A stretch of DNA of 64,000 nt from Diaphorobacter ruginosibacter (lineage in GTDB: Bacteria > Pseudomonadota > Gammaproteobacteria > Burkholderiales > Burkholderiaceae_C). Shown here piece after piece: positions 50,265-60,103 of the stretch (the first letter of the stretch is position 1; the number at the start of each line of letters is the position of its first letter). The position numbers and the translations under genes were made by a program. The stretch is from the NCBI RefSeq assembly GCF_014395975.1, contig NZ_CP060714.1:4278001-4342000 (forward strand), given 5' to 3'. Under the pieces are notes generated by a model. It was not told the origin of the DNA. It ran no database searches and saw only the letters and a program-made list of their open reading frames with translations.

Positions 50265-51011
50265 ATGGGAACGGCATGGAAGGCAACCATCCGCTGGCTG
50301 GCGCTGCTGGTGCTGGCCTTCATTGCGCTGCAGCTGTTCTTCGTGCTGCGCATCGCGCTCATGGCAGTGCTCGATCCCGAATCCACGACCTTCCAGCGAT
50401 CGCAGGCCTGGCAGCAGCTGGCATCGCAGGGAACGCTGCGCTGGAGGCAGGAATGGGTGCCCTACGAGCAGATCTCCCCGACCCTCAAGCGGGCCGTGAT
50501 CGCCTCGGAAGACGATGGCTTTGCCAACCACGACGGCGTGGACTGGGCTGCCATCGAAAAGAACTGGGAGCGCAACAACCGGCTTGCCGAGCAGGCCGCG
50601 CAGCGCCAGGAAGCCCATCCCGACCGGCAGATCAAGCCGGTAAAGATCCGCGGGGGCTCCACAATCACCCAGCAGCTTGCCAAGAACCTGCTGCTCTCCG
50701 GCGAACGCAGCATGCTGCGCAAGGGGCAGGAGCTGATGCTGACCATGGTGCTGGAACAGTTCCTCAGCAAGCAGCGCATCCTGGAGATCTATCTCAACAA
50801 CGTGGAATGGGGTGAAGGCGTCTTCGGTGCGCAAGCTGCGGCGCAGCGCTACTTCCGCAAGAACGCATCACAACTCAGCTCTGCCGAGGCCGCACGCCTT
50901 GCCGTGATGCTGCCCGCGCCCAAGCGCTTTGAAAAGCAGCCGCAGTCAGCCTACCTGAACGGCCGCACGCGCGTGATCATGGGCCGCATGGGGCGCACCG
51001 AACTGCCCTGA
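50265..51011 (+). CDS. mtgA: Monofunctional biosynthetic peptidoglycan transglycosylase
   Basis: About 248 residues. An N-terminal helix (about 10-32, RWLALLVLAFIALQLFFVL) anchors the GT51 domain. VIASEDDGFANHDGVDW carries the catalytic Glu, RGGSTITQQLAKNLLLS and EIYLNNVEWGEGVFGAQAAAQRYF are the other GT51 motifs. It polymerises lipid II without a transpeptidase domain. ATG 50265 is preferred over 50259 because AAGGA lies seven bases before it. It ends 17 bases from the convergent iclR-type gene. Confidence 0.94.
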   Translation: MGTAWKATIRWLALLVLAFIALQLFFVLRIALMAVLDPESTTFQRSQAWQQLASQGTLRWRQEWVPYEQISPTLKRAVIASEDDGFANHDGVDWAAIEKNWERNNRLAEQAAQRQEAHPDRQIKPVKIRGGSTITQQLAKNLLLSGERSMLRKGQELMLTMVLEQFLSKQRILEIYLNNVEWGEGVFGAQAAAQRYFRKNASQLSSAEAARLAVMLPAPKRFEKQPQSAYLNGRTRVIMGRMGRTELP

Positions 51012-51028
51012 GCCGAGCGCGCCCAGGT

Positions 51029-51865
51029 TCAGGCCACGCGCGAGATCGGCTCCGCGCGCGCGGGCGCAAAACCCTCGCTGGAACCCGCCGCGCGCAGCAC
51101 GGGTGCGAGGGCCTCGCCGATCCGCTGGGCCGTTCCCAGCACGGTGGGCACCGCGCGCTTGAGCATGCGCTCATCCATCTGGCGCGCAAAGGTCGTGTAG
51201 ACCAGCACCCCCCGCAGCATGCCCGCGCTGAACACCGGCACGGCCAGCGCGGCACTCTCCGAGCGGTGATGGCCGTAGCGCACGGCAAACCCCTGCCGGC
51301 GCGTCTCGCGGATCATGCGGCGCATGGCACGCAGGTCGGTCAGGCGCGGGCCATCGTCTTCGCGGCTGTTCATCTCTTCGATCAGGATGCGACGCTCGAC
51401 CGGCCCGCAGAACGACAGGTAGGCGCGCCCCGAGGCCGACTCGGTCAACTCATAGCGTCGGCCGACGCTGGATGGACGGATCGCATAGGGGCTGTAGGGC
51501 ATGGTGCAGTACACCACGCGAATCTGGTGGTGGTCGATCACGCCCAGCGACAGCGGCCATTTGATCGCATGCGTGGTGCTCACCATGATGGGCGCCGCGA
51601 GCTCGGCCAGCTGCATCTGCGTGGTCACGCCGCAGCTCAGGTTGCCGACTGCCTGGGTGAGCTGATAGTGGCCGTAGACATGCGGATCGGTGCGCACATA
51701 CTTCTCGGATTCGAGCGTGCTGAGCAGGCGGTGCAGTGTCGACTTGGCAAGGCCCGTGCGCTGGTGCAACTCCTGCAACGTCCAGCTCACGCGCTCGTTC
51801 ATCACCCGGAGAATCTGCAGCGCGCGCTGCACGGAACGGACTTCGGTGCTCATGAGTTCTTTCAT
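51029..51865 (-). CDS. IclR family transcriptional regulator
   Basis: About 278 residues. The winged helix (about 12-75, RSVQRALQILRVMNERVSWTLQELHQRTGLAKSTLHRLLSTLE) is followed by the IclR effector domain with SLGVIDHHQIRVVYCTMPYSPYAIRP and the late RRQGFAVRYGHHRSESAALAVPVF. It resembles the MhpR-like group that controls aromatic catabolism. No catabolic genes adjoin it, so its target is unknown. ATG at 51853 is an alternative start. The 285 bases to ruvC hold the stem-loop and inverted repeat listed separately. Confidence 0.9.
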   Translation of the reverse strand: MKELMSTEVRSVQRALQILRVMNERVSWTLQELHQRTGLAKSTLHRLLSTLESEKYVRTDPHVYGHYQLTQAVGNLSCGVTTQMQLAELAAPIMVSTTHAIKWPLSLGVIDHHQIRVVYCTMPYSPYAIRPSSVGRRYELTESASGRAYLSFCGPVERRILIEEMNSREDDGPRLTDLRAMRRMIRETRRQGFAVRYGHHRSESAALAVPVFSAGMLRGVLVYTTFARQMDERMLKRAVPTVLGTAQRIGEALAPVLRAAGSSEGFAPARAEPISRVA

Positions 51866-51915
51866 CGGCCAATCCGGCGGACCACCACCTCGCACCGTCC
51901 CGGATCGCCTGTTAT

Positions 51916-51949
51916 GGTGACAGCAGCCACGGCAAGCGTGGCCATCACC
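51916..51949. other. Stem-loop between iclR-type gene and ruvC
   Basis: GGTGA/TCACC and GCCACG/CGTGGC form a stacked, interrupted stem at 51916-51949, with a five-base loop. No T-run on either side. It may belong to the 5' region of the iclR-type transcript. Confidence 0.35.
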
Positions 51950-52038
51950 TCATTTCATCAAACAAGGAGTTCGCCCTCTTGTCTCCAGACGGCTTGGCTC
52001 CATTCCGGCTACAGTCTAGAAGTTTGCGAAAACTTTTG

Positions 52039-52070
52039 TTGGACAATTCTTGATGTTCCGTCTATCGGAA
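52039..52070 (+). promoter_or_regulatory. Promoter-like sequence with inverted repeat TTCCG-N5-CGGAA
   Basis: TTGGAC (52039-52044) and TATCGG (52063-52068) are 18 bases apart and could drive ruvC. The perfect repeat TTCCG (52056-52060) and CGGAA (52066-52070) overlaps the -10. Repeats of this kind are bound by IclR-type regulators, so it is a candidate operator, but the gene under control is uncertain. Confidence 0.35.
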
Positions 52071-52150
52071 TCTTTGAACTTTCCACACATTCTATGAGCC
52101 AAATGCAAGCCAGTTGCAAGGCTCATACCCCAAGACAGGAAGCACAGCGC

Positions 52151-52699
52151 GTGAGAATTCTGGGAATCGACCCTGGACTGCAGACCACCGGATTCGGGGT
52201 CGTGGACGTCGACGGCCATCGACTGGGCTACGTGGGCAGCGGCACCATCCGGACCACCGCGCTCGCACGCGGCGACCTGCCGGGACGCCTGAAGGTGCTG
52301 TTCGAGGGCGTCACCGAGGTCGTCAAGCGCTACCAACCCGACCAGGCCACGGTGGAGATCGTGTTCGTGAACGTGAACCCGCAATCGACCCTGTTGCTGG
52401 GCCAGGCCCGTGGCGCAGCCCTGGCCGCGCTGGTCTCGCAGGACCTGCCCGTGGCCGAGTACACCGCCCTGCAGATGAAAAAAGCCATGGTCGGCCACGG
52501 CCGCGCCGCCAAGAGCCAGGTGCAGGAGATGGTGCGCAGGCTCCTTCAACTCCCCGGCCTGCCCGGCACCGACGCGGCCGACGCCCTGGGTCTGGCGATC
52601 ACGCATGCCCATGCGGGCATGGCGATGGCCAGGGTGAACGAAGTGGCTCAGTTGCAGCGCAAGCAGCATGCGATGTACAGGGCTGGACGAAGTTATTAA
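52151..52699 (+). CDS. ruvC: Crossover junction endodeoxyribonuclease RuvC
   Basis: 182 residues from GTG 52151, close to the 173-residue E. coli protein. RILGIDPGLQTTGFGVVD holds the first catalytic Asp, TVEIVFVNVNPQSTLLLGQARG the Glu region, QMKKAMVGHGRAAKSQVQ the DNA-binding loop, and GTDAADALGLAITHAH the final Asp pair. It resolves Holliday junctions with RuvAB. AGGAAG lies eight bases before the GTG; an ATG at 52094 would add 19 untypical residues. ruvA and ruvB are not adjacent. Repeat copy B begins seven bases after its stop. Confidence 0.95.
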   Translation: MRILGIDPGLQTTGFGVVDVDGHRLGYVGSGTIRTTALARGDLPGRLKVLFEGVTEVVKRYQPDQATVEIVFVNVNPQSTLLLGQARGAALAALVSQDLPVAEYTALQMKKAMVGHGRAAKSQVQEMVRRLLQLPGLPGTDAADALGLAITHAHAGMAMARVNEVAQLQRKQHAMYRAGRSY

Positions 52700-52701
52700 G
52701 A

Positions 52702-52854
52702 GGCATCCCCCTGAGGCGCTGCGCGCCTTCCCCCTTCTCTCGAATTGCTGCGCAATTCGGGAAGGGGGACGCAGCCCTCGCTGCGGGACGGCCCTTGCTC
52801 GGCTGCCCTCGCCTTGGGGTGCGCCGGTTTTACAGGCCGCGCTCGAGGTTTTAT
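52702..52854 (+). repeat. Repeat element, partial tandem unit B1, after ruvC
   Basis: Starts GGCATCCCCCTGAGGCGC, shares the first 70 or so bases closely with unit B2 and then diverges, with scattered matches such as CGGCCCTTGC. Unit spacing to B2 is 153 bases. It contains hairpin 52730-52768 (CCCCCTTC/GAAGGGGG around GAATTGC/GCAATTC). Confidence 0.75.
52730..52768 (+). other. Hairpin of repeat unit B1
   Basis: Same two-helix structure as copy A: CCCCCTTC with GAAGGGGG, and GAATTGC with GCAATTC, loop TGC. About 30 bases beyond the ruvC stop. Confidence 0.7.
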
Positions 52855-53233
52855 GGCATCTCCCTGAGGCGCTGCGCGCCTTCCCCCTTCTCTCGAATTG
52901 CTACGCAATTCGGGAAGGGGGACGCAGCCGGTGCGGCGGGGCGGCCCTTGCACGGCTGCCCGCGCATCAGGCCACGCCAGTTTCGAAGGGCGCGTCCAAA
53001 AAACGAGTAGCGGGCAAATACCACTCAACCCAATTCAACCGAAGCCCAAAGCACGAGCGCAGCGACGTGCCGAATACTCCTCCCCTTCAACTGACTCACG
53101 GCGGCTGTTTGAACGGAGTGACGAAGGAACGAAGAGAGTTCTGCCGTGGGTATTAAGACGCCTTTTTGGTGACTTTTTGCGCGCGCAAAAAGTTACTGCC
53201 CCGCCGGGGGCAGTCCCGGCCTCCACCCTCAAA
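52855..53233 (+). repeat. Dispersed intergenic repeat, full copy B2
   Basis: About 379 bases, the inverted counterpart of copy A (40639-41016). It holds hairpin 52883-52921, the conserved block around CGTCCAAAAAACGAGTAG, a variable middle part (about 53110-53160) and the terminal inverted repeats (ACTTTTTGCGC/GCGCAAAAAGT at 53172-53193 and CTGCCCC/GGGGCAG at 53195-53212). The conserved pairing and lack of a consistent reading frame argue for a DNA or RNA element, not a gene. Confidence 0.8.
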
Positions 53234-53280
53234 CAAGCAAGCAGAAGCCGAACCCCGACGACACAACATACCTCCTCTTA

Positions 53281-53715
53281 TCAGTTGCTGAGAATCAGCG
53301 AGGCAATCACCCCGGTCGCAATCGCGACCAGCAGATAGTCCGACCCATACTGCACCCACTGATACCCCCGAGGCGGAGCAGTCAGGCGGTGCGTACGCCA
53401 GTCCTCCACCACATAGCTGCGCGTGCGATAGGCCGGCGGGATGCGGTCCCCGCGATGCCATCGATGATCCGGGCCTGCCCCTCGCGGATAGTGATCATTG
53501 CGCACATGGCCCGGGGGATTCGGGCGACGGTTGTCATGGCGGTCATAGCCGCGACGGTCATCATGGCCACGACGGTCGTGATCCCGGTGATCATTGCGCG
53601 TGATGTCCGGGCGGGCCGGCTGTGCGAAGGCCGTTCCCAGGGTGGTGACGCCCAGCACCAGCGCCACGGCAGCCGCCGTGAATGTCCTCGTCGCGATGCG
53701 AATCTTTGCAGTCAT
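53281..53715 (-). CDS. RcnB family small periplasmic protein
   Basis: 144 residues from ATG 53715, which has the strong site AAGGAGG ahead. A Sec signal peptide (TFTAAAVALVLGVTTLGTAFA-QP, cleaved near 30) precedes a His/Asp/Arg-rich region (about 38-80). The RcnB-like core follows (GDRIPPAYRTRSYVVEDWRTHRLTAPPRGYQWVQYGSDYLLVAI), the pattern of the nickel/cobalt homeostasis protein RcnB and its many paralogues. A further hydrophobic end (IATGVIASLILSN) is usual. The metal role of this member is unproven. Confidence 0.85.
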   Translation of the reverse strand: MTAKIRIATRTFTAAAVALVLGVTTLGTAFAQPARPDITRNDHRDHDRRGHDDRRGYDRHDNRRPNPPGHVRNDHYPRGAGPDHRWHRGDRIPPAYRTRSYVVEDWRTHRLTAPPRGYQWVQYGSDYLLVAIATGVIASLILSN

Positions 53716-53810
53716 GTGAACCTCCTTGTGTTGGCAGGCAGGCAAGCAATACGGACATACGGGCGGAACACCCTGCAGCCGATGCCTTGCACACGATTCC
53801 ATGTTGCATG

Positions 53811-53841
53811 AAAAAAGCCGCCTGCCAAGTCGGCAGGCGGC
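53811..53841 (-). terminator. Rho-independent terminator of thiC
   Basis: On the minus strand GCCGCCTGCC (53841-53832), loop GACTT, GGCAGGCGGC (53826-53817) and six Ts (53816-53811). A ten-base-pair perfect stem about 70 bases past the thiC stop. Confidence 0.93.
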
Positions 53842-53910
53842 GGATTTACGTCAGCTTTGCTTTACGTTGCACGGCTTTGCCATTGCAAGAACCGTGGCTT
53901 CGCATCAGCG

Positions 53911-55758
<1,848 letters not shown>

Positions 55759-55885
55759 GGCGGCACTCCTTGGATTTCTCGAATGGAATGCTCCGCAATC
55801 GGCCGGACCGGGCACATGGACTTGTGGCATCACAAACCATTGCCTGCATGCGTGCGACATGGCACCCATGCAGATCCAACTGCAG

Positions 55886-55978
55886 CTCTTCTTACGCTGG
55901 TACTAACCAGATCAAGTTCGCGGTTCCAGTGGTCAAGTCCACCGTCTCAGCACGCCATACGTGCACCCCGGAGCAAGC
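55886..55978 (-). promoter_or_regulatory. TPP riboswitch (THI element) of thiC
   Basis: Reading the minus strand, CTCCGGGGTGC opens P1/P2, GTGCTGAGA is the conserved pyrimidine-sensing CUGAGA motif, and CTTGATCTGGTTAGTACCAGCGTAAG carries the helix and the GCGUA pocket for pyrophosphate. An optional P3 stem lies between them. The spacer to the ATG (127 bases) holds no evident terminator, so control may act on translation. Confidence 0.93.
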
Positions 55979-56055
55979 GCGAGTATAGGTGCAAAGCGGG
56001 GAAATGCAATCACTGATTGCGAAAAATCAAACCGCCCGTCTCAAAAACCGGATTT

Positions 56056-56232
56056 TCAGACAATGCGTTCGAGGAACAGCACGGCAAAGAACACCAACGC
56101 CGCGATCAGGGTCCACTTGATGATGATGAAGCCATAGCGCTTGTACTGCTGCTGTCCCGTGGCCGCATAGAAGCCGAAGCACAGGGCCGCGGCCACCACC
56201 AGGAACATGACGAGGGCACGGAAGATCAGCAT
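56056..56232 (-). CDS. Small inner-membrane protein, 58 residues
   Basis: MLIFRALVMFLVVAAALCFGFYAATGQQQYKRYGF... forms two membrane helices (about 5-25 and 35-55) joined by a polar GQQQYKRYG turn. No other motif. It follows lpxC on the same strand by 52 bases and may share its transcript. The longer frame to 56406 runs into the lpxC gene. Conserved small proteins of this kind occur after lpxC in Comamonadaceae (recollection, not checked); function unknown. Confidence 0.65.
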   Translation of the reverse strand: MLIFRALVMFLVVAAALCFGFYAATGQQQYKRYGFIIIKWTLIAALVFFAVLFLERIV

Positions 56233-56284
56233 GCGCAACTCAATGGCAGTGACAACGGCAAGGGCGCTGGCGGCAGGTGCCTGT

Positions 56285-57208
56285 TCACCATGCGTGCGCG
56301 GGCATCGCGAAGCCCGCGGGCGCCTGGCGCTCGCTGTCGAAGGTGGCGATCTCCCAGCAATCCTCGTGCGCAAGCAGTTCGCGCAGCAGCAGATTGTTGA
56401 GGCCATGGCCCGAGCGGAAGGCGCTGTAGGCCGCCAGCAACGGCTTGCCGACCACGTACAGGTCGCCGATGGCGTCGAGGATCTTGTGCTTCACGAACTC
56501 GTCGTCGTAGCGCAGGCCGTCGGAATTGAGGACCTTGTAGTCGTCCATCACGATCGCGTTGTCGAGGCCGCCCCCGAGCGCGAGGCCGTTGGCGCGCATC
56601 ATCTCCACGTCCTTCGTAAAGCCGAAGGTGCGCGCCCGGGCGATGTCGCGGGTGTAGTTGCCCGCGCCCATGTCGAACTCGACGCACTGGCCGGTGGAGT
56701 CGACCGCGGGGTGTGCAAAATCGATCTCGAAGCGCAGCTTGAAGCCGTGGTACGGATCGAGACGCGCCCATTTGAGGTTGGCGCCCTCGCCCTGCCGGAT
56801 CTCGACGGGCTTGGTGATGCGGATGAATTTCTTGGGAGCGTTCTGCTTCTCGACACCCGCGCTTTGCAGCAGGAACACGAACGACGCGGAAGACCCGTCC
56901 AGAATGGGCACTTCCTCGGCCGTGATGTCGATGTACAGGTTGTCGATGCCGAGGCCGGCGCAGGCCGACATCAGATGCTCCACGGTATGGACCTTGGCAC
57001 CGCCCACGCCGATCGTCGACGCCATGCGCGTATCGACGATCGCCAGCGCATTCACGGGAATGTCCACGGGCTCGGGAAGATCCACCCGCCGGAACACGAT
57101 GCCGGTATCGGGCTGTGCCGGACGCAACGTCAACTCGACCCTCTGGCCGCTGTGCAGACCCACGCCCACGGCGCGTGTCAGAGTCTTGATGGTACGTTGC
57201 TGAAGCAT
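56285..57208 (-). CDS. lpxC: UDP-3-O-acyl-N-acetylglucosamine deacetylase LpxC
   Basis: 307 residues. Zinc ligands are visible in KVHTVEHLMSACAGLG and KHKILDAIGDL (His and Asp), with the catalytic Glu in VPILDGSSASFVFLL context and the late FRSGHGLNNLLLREL. It commits UDP-acyl-GlcNAc to lipid A synthesis. Its position after ftsZ at the end of the dcw cluster is the standard order. ATG 57208 is used; an adjacent ATG at 57211 overlaps a short upstream frame as ATGA. No ribosome site decides between them. Confidence 0.96.
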   Translation of the reverse strand: MLQQRTIKTLTRAVGVGLHSGQRVELTLRPAQPDTGIVFRRVDLPEPVDIPVNALAIVDTRMASTIGVGGAKVHTVEHLMSACAGLGIDNLYIDITAEEVPILDGSSASFVFLLQSAGVEKQNAPKKFIRITKPVEIRQGEGANLKWARLDPYHGFKLRFEIDFAHPAVDSTGQCVEFDMGAGNYTRDIARARTFGFTKDVEMMRANGLALGGGLDNAIVMDDYKVLNSDGLRYDDEFVKHKILDAIGDLYVVGKPLLAAYSAFRSGHGLNNLLLRELLAHEDCWEIATFDSERQAPAGFAMPAHAW

Positions 57209-57251
57209 CATTCGATTGTAGGTGAACAGGTGTAACCCGGCTGAAGCAATC

Positions 57252-57272
57252 TCTCTATTTCCCCAATAGAGA
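57252..57272 (-). other. Stem-loop upstream of lpxC
   Basis: TCTCTATT (57252-57259) and AATAGAGA (57265-57272) pair perfectly over eight bases around loop TCCCC, 41 bases before the lpxC start. AT-rich and without a T-run. It may influence lpxC translation or RNA turnover. Confidence 0.4.
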
Positions 57273-57390
57273 ATCTCCTTGCGCTACGAAATCGGAAGCA
57301 AAAAAACAAAAGCCGGAAGCAAAAAAAAGAGGAAGCGGTCGCCCGCTCCCTCCACTCTTCTCTGTTTAACCGAACGTAGCTCATATTCAA

Positions 57391-57432
57391 CGTTTCACGG
57401 GCGCCGCGCGCTGACACGGCGCTCGTGAAACG
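57391..57432 (-). other. Large stem-loop after ftsZ
   Basis: CGTTTCACG (57391-57399) pairs with CGTGAAACG (57424-57432), and CGCCG/CGGCG extends it inside. No T-tract follows on the minus strand, so it is more likely an RNA-stabilising or processing element than an intrinsic terminator. The rest of 57273-57390 is T- and A-rich on alternate strands with no clear gene. Confidence 0.5.
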
Positions 57433-57469
57433 GGTGCCCCTGCACGCGGCAAGGGCGTCGCGCCGGACC

Positions 57470-58693
57470 TCAGTCCGCCTGCTTGCGCAGGAAGGCGGGG
57501 ATTTCCAGCTCCTCCATGCCGCCCGAGGACAGGGCATCCACGCGCGCTGTCGCATGGGTGCGGTTGGTGCGCCACACGCTCGGCACCGACATGTTGTCGT
57601 AGCCGGGCTGTGCAGCACCACCGCTGATGCCTCCCGATGCAGTCACGCCGCCAACAGCCATGGTGTAGGGCAGGTTGTCGGTGCCGGTGCGCAGGCCGCC
57701 CTGCACCACCGAAATCGGCTGGCGACGTGCGTTGGCACGCGACAGGCCGGTGGCCACCACCGTCACGCGGATGTCGTCGCCCAGCGACTCGTCGTAGGCC
57801 GCACCGAAGATCACGTGCGCATCCTGCGACGCGTAGGCGTTGATGGTGTTCATGGCCAGGCGCGACTCGGACAGCTTGAGGCTGCCCTTGCTTGCCGTGA
57901 CCAGGACCAGCACGCCCTTGGCGCCCGACAGGTCGATGCCTTCCAGCAGCGGGCAGGCAATCGCCTGCTCGGCAGCGATGCGCGCGCGGTCGGGGCCGCT
58001 CGCGGTGGCCGTGCCCATCATCGCCTTGCCCGGCTCGCCCATCACGGTGCGCACGTCTTCGAAGTCGACGTTCACCTGGCCGTACTCGTTGATGATTTCG
58101 GCAATGCCGCCCACGGCGTTCTTGAGAACGTCATTGGCATGCGCGAACGCTTCGTCCTGCGTGATTTCGTCGCCCAGCACGTCGAGCAGCTTTTCGTTGA
58201 GCACAACGATCAGCGAGTCGACATTGGCCTCGAGCTCGGTCAGGCCTTCGTCGGCATTCTTCATGCGACGGCCGCCTTCCCAGTCGAATGGCTTGGTCAC
58301 CACGCCGACGGTGAGAATGCCCATGTCCTTGGCAACGCGTGCGATCACGGGAGCCGCACCGGTGCCGGTGCCGCCGCCCATGCCCGCCGTGATGAACAGC
58401 ATGTGAGCACCCTGGATGGCCTGGCGGATATCCTCGACGGCCTGCTCGGCGGCTTCCTTGCCCTTGTCGGGCTTGCTGCCCGCGCCCAGGCCGCTGCCGC
58501 CCAGCTGGATGGTGCGATGTGCGCTGCTGCGTGTCAGAGCCTGTGCATCCGTGTTGGCGCAAACAAACTCCACACCTTGCACGCTGCGGGAAATCATGTG
58601 TTCAACGGCATTTCCGCCGCCGCCGCCCACACCGATCACCTTGATCTGCGTGCCCTGGTTGAACTCTTCGGACTCGATCATTTCGATGGTCAT
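57470..58693 (-). CDS. ftsZ: Cell division GTPase FtsZ
   Basis: 407 residues. KVIGVGGGGGNAVEHMI starts the GTPase fold, FITAGMGGGTGTGAAPVIA is the tubulin signature, and NVDFEDVRTVM marks the T7 region with the catalytic Asp further on. A variable linker (about 320-390) leads to the conserved end LEIPAFLRKQAD that binds FtsA and ZipA. It builds the division ring. It lies after ftsA across 165 bases that hold its own leader. Confidence 0.98.
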   Translation of the reverse strand: MTIEMIESEEFNQGTQIKVIGVGGGGGNAVEHMISRSVQGVEFVCANTDAQALTRSSAHRTIQLGGSGLGAGSKPDKGKEAAEQAVEDIRQAIQGAHMLFITAGMGGGTGTGAAPVIARVAKDMGILTVGVVTKPFDWEGGRRMKNADEGLTELEANVDSLIVVLNEKLLDVLGDEITQDEAFAHANDVLKNAVGGIAEIINEYGQVNVDFEDVRTVMGEPGKAMMGTATASGPDRARIAAEQAIACPLLEGIDLSGAKGVLVLVTASKGSLKLSESRLAMNTINAYASQDAHVIFGAAYDESLGDDIRVTVVATGLSRANARRQPISVVQGGLRTGTDNLPYTMAVGGVTASGGISGGAAQPGYDNMSVPSVWRTNRTHATARVDALSSGGMEELEIPAFLRKQAD

Positions 58694-58858
58694 GTTGGTG
58701 CTCCTAACGCTAGTTCTTCAAATGCAATTGCCAAATATGAATGGGATTTCTCGTCGGTGATGTTCCTCGATGGTGGAGGTCCCGTGCTTCGCCATCGGTC
58801 GCGAACGAACGGGGACGGTGGTCCCGCGCGTGCAAGCCAGAGAAGATGCTCCGTCATT

Positions 58859-60088
58859 TCAAAAGTTCCCCACGATGAAGTCCTTGAAACGACCGAACGC
58901 TGTTTTCACAGAGCCACTCTTGGCCGCGACCTTGAATCCACGCAGGCGTGCGAGCCGCGCTTCCTCCAAAAGCCCCATGACAGTCGCCGCGCGAGGCTGG
59001 GCGATCATGTCGGACAGGGCACTTGAATACTTCGGGATGCCGCGTCGCACCGGCTTGAGGAAGATGTCCTCGCCCAGTTCGACCATGCCCGGCATCACCG
59101 CGCTGCCACCCGTCAGCACGATGCCAGACGACAGCACTTCCTCAAACCCGGACTCGCGTATCACTTGTTGCACGAGTGAAAAAATTTCTTCGACGCGCGG
59201 CTCGATCACGCCGGCCAGCGCCTGCTTGGAGAGCATGCGCGGGCCGCGGTCGCCCAGACCCGGCACCTCGACCTGCGCGTCCGGATCGGCCAGCAGCTGC
59301 TTGGCATAGCCGCTCTCGACCTTGATGTCCTCGGCGTCCTTGGTCGGCGTGCGCAGCGCCATCGCGATGTCGCTGGTGATGAGGTCGCCGGCGATCGGGA
59401 TGACGGCCGTGTGACGGATCGCGCCGCCGGTGAAGATGGCCACGTCCGTCGTGCCCGCACCGATGTCGACCACGGCCACGCCGAGCTCGCGCTCGTCGTC
59501 GGTCAGCACGGCCTGGCTGCTGGCGAGCGGATTGAGCATGAGCTGCTCGACCTCCAGGCCGCAGCGGCGCACGCACTTGATGATGTTCTCGGCGGCGCTC
59601 TGCGCGCCGGTCACGATGTGGATCTTGGCTTCGAGACGGATGCCGCTCATGCCGATGGGCTCCTTCACGTCCTGCCCGTCGATCACGAACTCCTGCGGCT
59701 CGACCAGCAGCAGCCGCTGGTCGCTCGAGATGTTGATGGCCTTGGCGGTTTCCACCACGCGTGCGACGTCGGTGGGCGAGACCTCCTTGTCCTTCACGGC
59801 CACCATGCCGCTCGAGTTGAGGCCCCGGATGTGGCTGCCGGTGATGCCGGTGTAGACGCGCTGGATCTTGCAGTCGGCCATCAGCTCGGCCTCCTTCAGG
59901 GCCTGCTGGATGCTCTGCACGGTCGCGTCGATATTGACCACCACGCCACGCTTGAGGCCGTTGCTCGGCGCGATGCCCAGGCCCGCGAGCTTGAGGTTGC
60001 CGTCCGGCATCACCTCGGCCACGACGGCCATCACCTTGGCTGTTCCAATGTCCAGCCCGACAACCACATCTTTGTATTCTCTTGCCAT
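58859..60088 (-). CDS. ftsA: Cell division protein FtsA
   Basis: 409 residues, actin-like. VGLDIGTAKVMAVVAE is the phosphate-1 loop, VAVVDIGAGTTDVAIFTGG phosphate-2, GIVLTGGSAVMPGM the adenosine loop; the 1C domain with GLEVEQLMLNPLAS is present. The C-terminal end FGRFKDFIVGNF is the amphipathic membrane-binding helix. It ties FtsZ filaments to the inner membrane. It follows ftsQ by 15 bases. Confidence 0.97.
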   Translation of the reverse strand: MAREYKDVVVGLDIGTAKVMAVVAEVMPDGNLKLAGLGIAPSNGLKRGVVVNIDATVQSIQQALKEAELMADCKIQRVYTGITGSHIRGLNSSGMVAVKDKEVSPTDVARVVETAKAINISSDQRLLLVEPQEFVIDGQDVKEPIGMSGIRLEAKIHIVTGAQSAAENIIKCVRRCGLEVEQLMLNPLASSQAVLTDDERELGVAVVDIGAGTTDVAIFTGGAIRHTAVIPIAGDLITSDIAMALRTPTKDAEDIKVESGYAKQLLADPDAQVEVPGLGDRGPRMLSKQALAGVIEPRVEEIFSLVQQVIRESGFEEVLSSGIVLTGGSAVMPGMVELGEDIFLKPVRRGIPKYSSALSDMIAQPRAATVMGLLEEARLARLRGFKVAAKSGSVKTAFGRFKDFIVGNF

Positions 60089-60103
60089 AAATCCGTCCTG
60101 CCC

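Noticed and set aside
52668..53156. Plus-strand 162-codon frame across repeat units B1 and B2
   Set aside because: Its repeated peptide (PEALRAFPLLSNC) only reflects the tandem DNA repeat, and copy A does not keep the frame as a gene. Treated as non-coding repeat.
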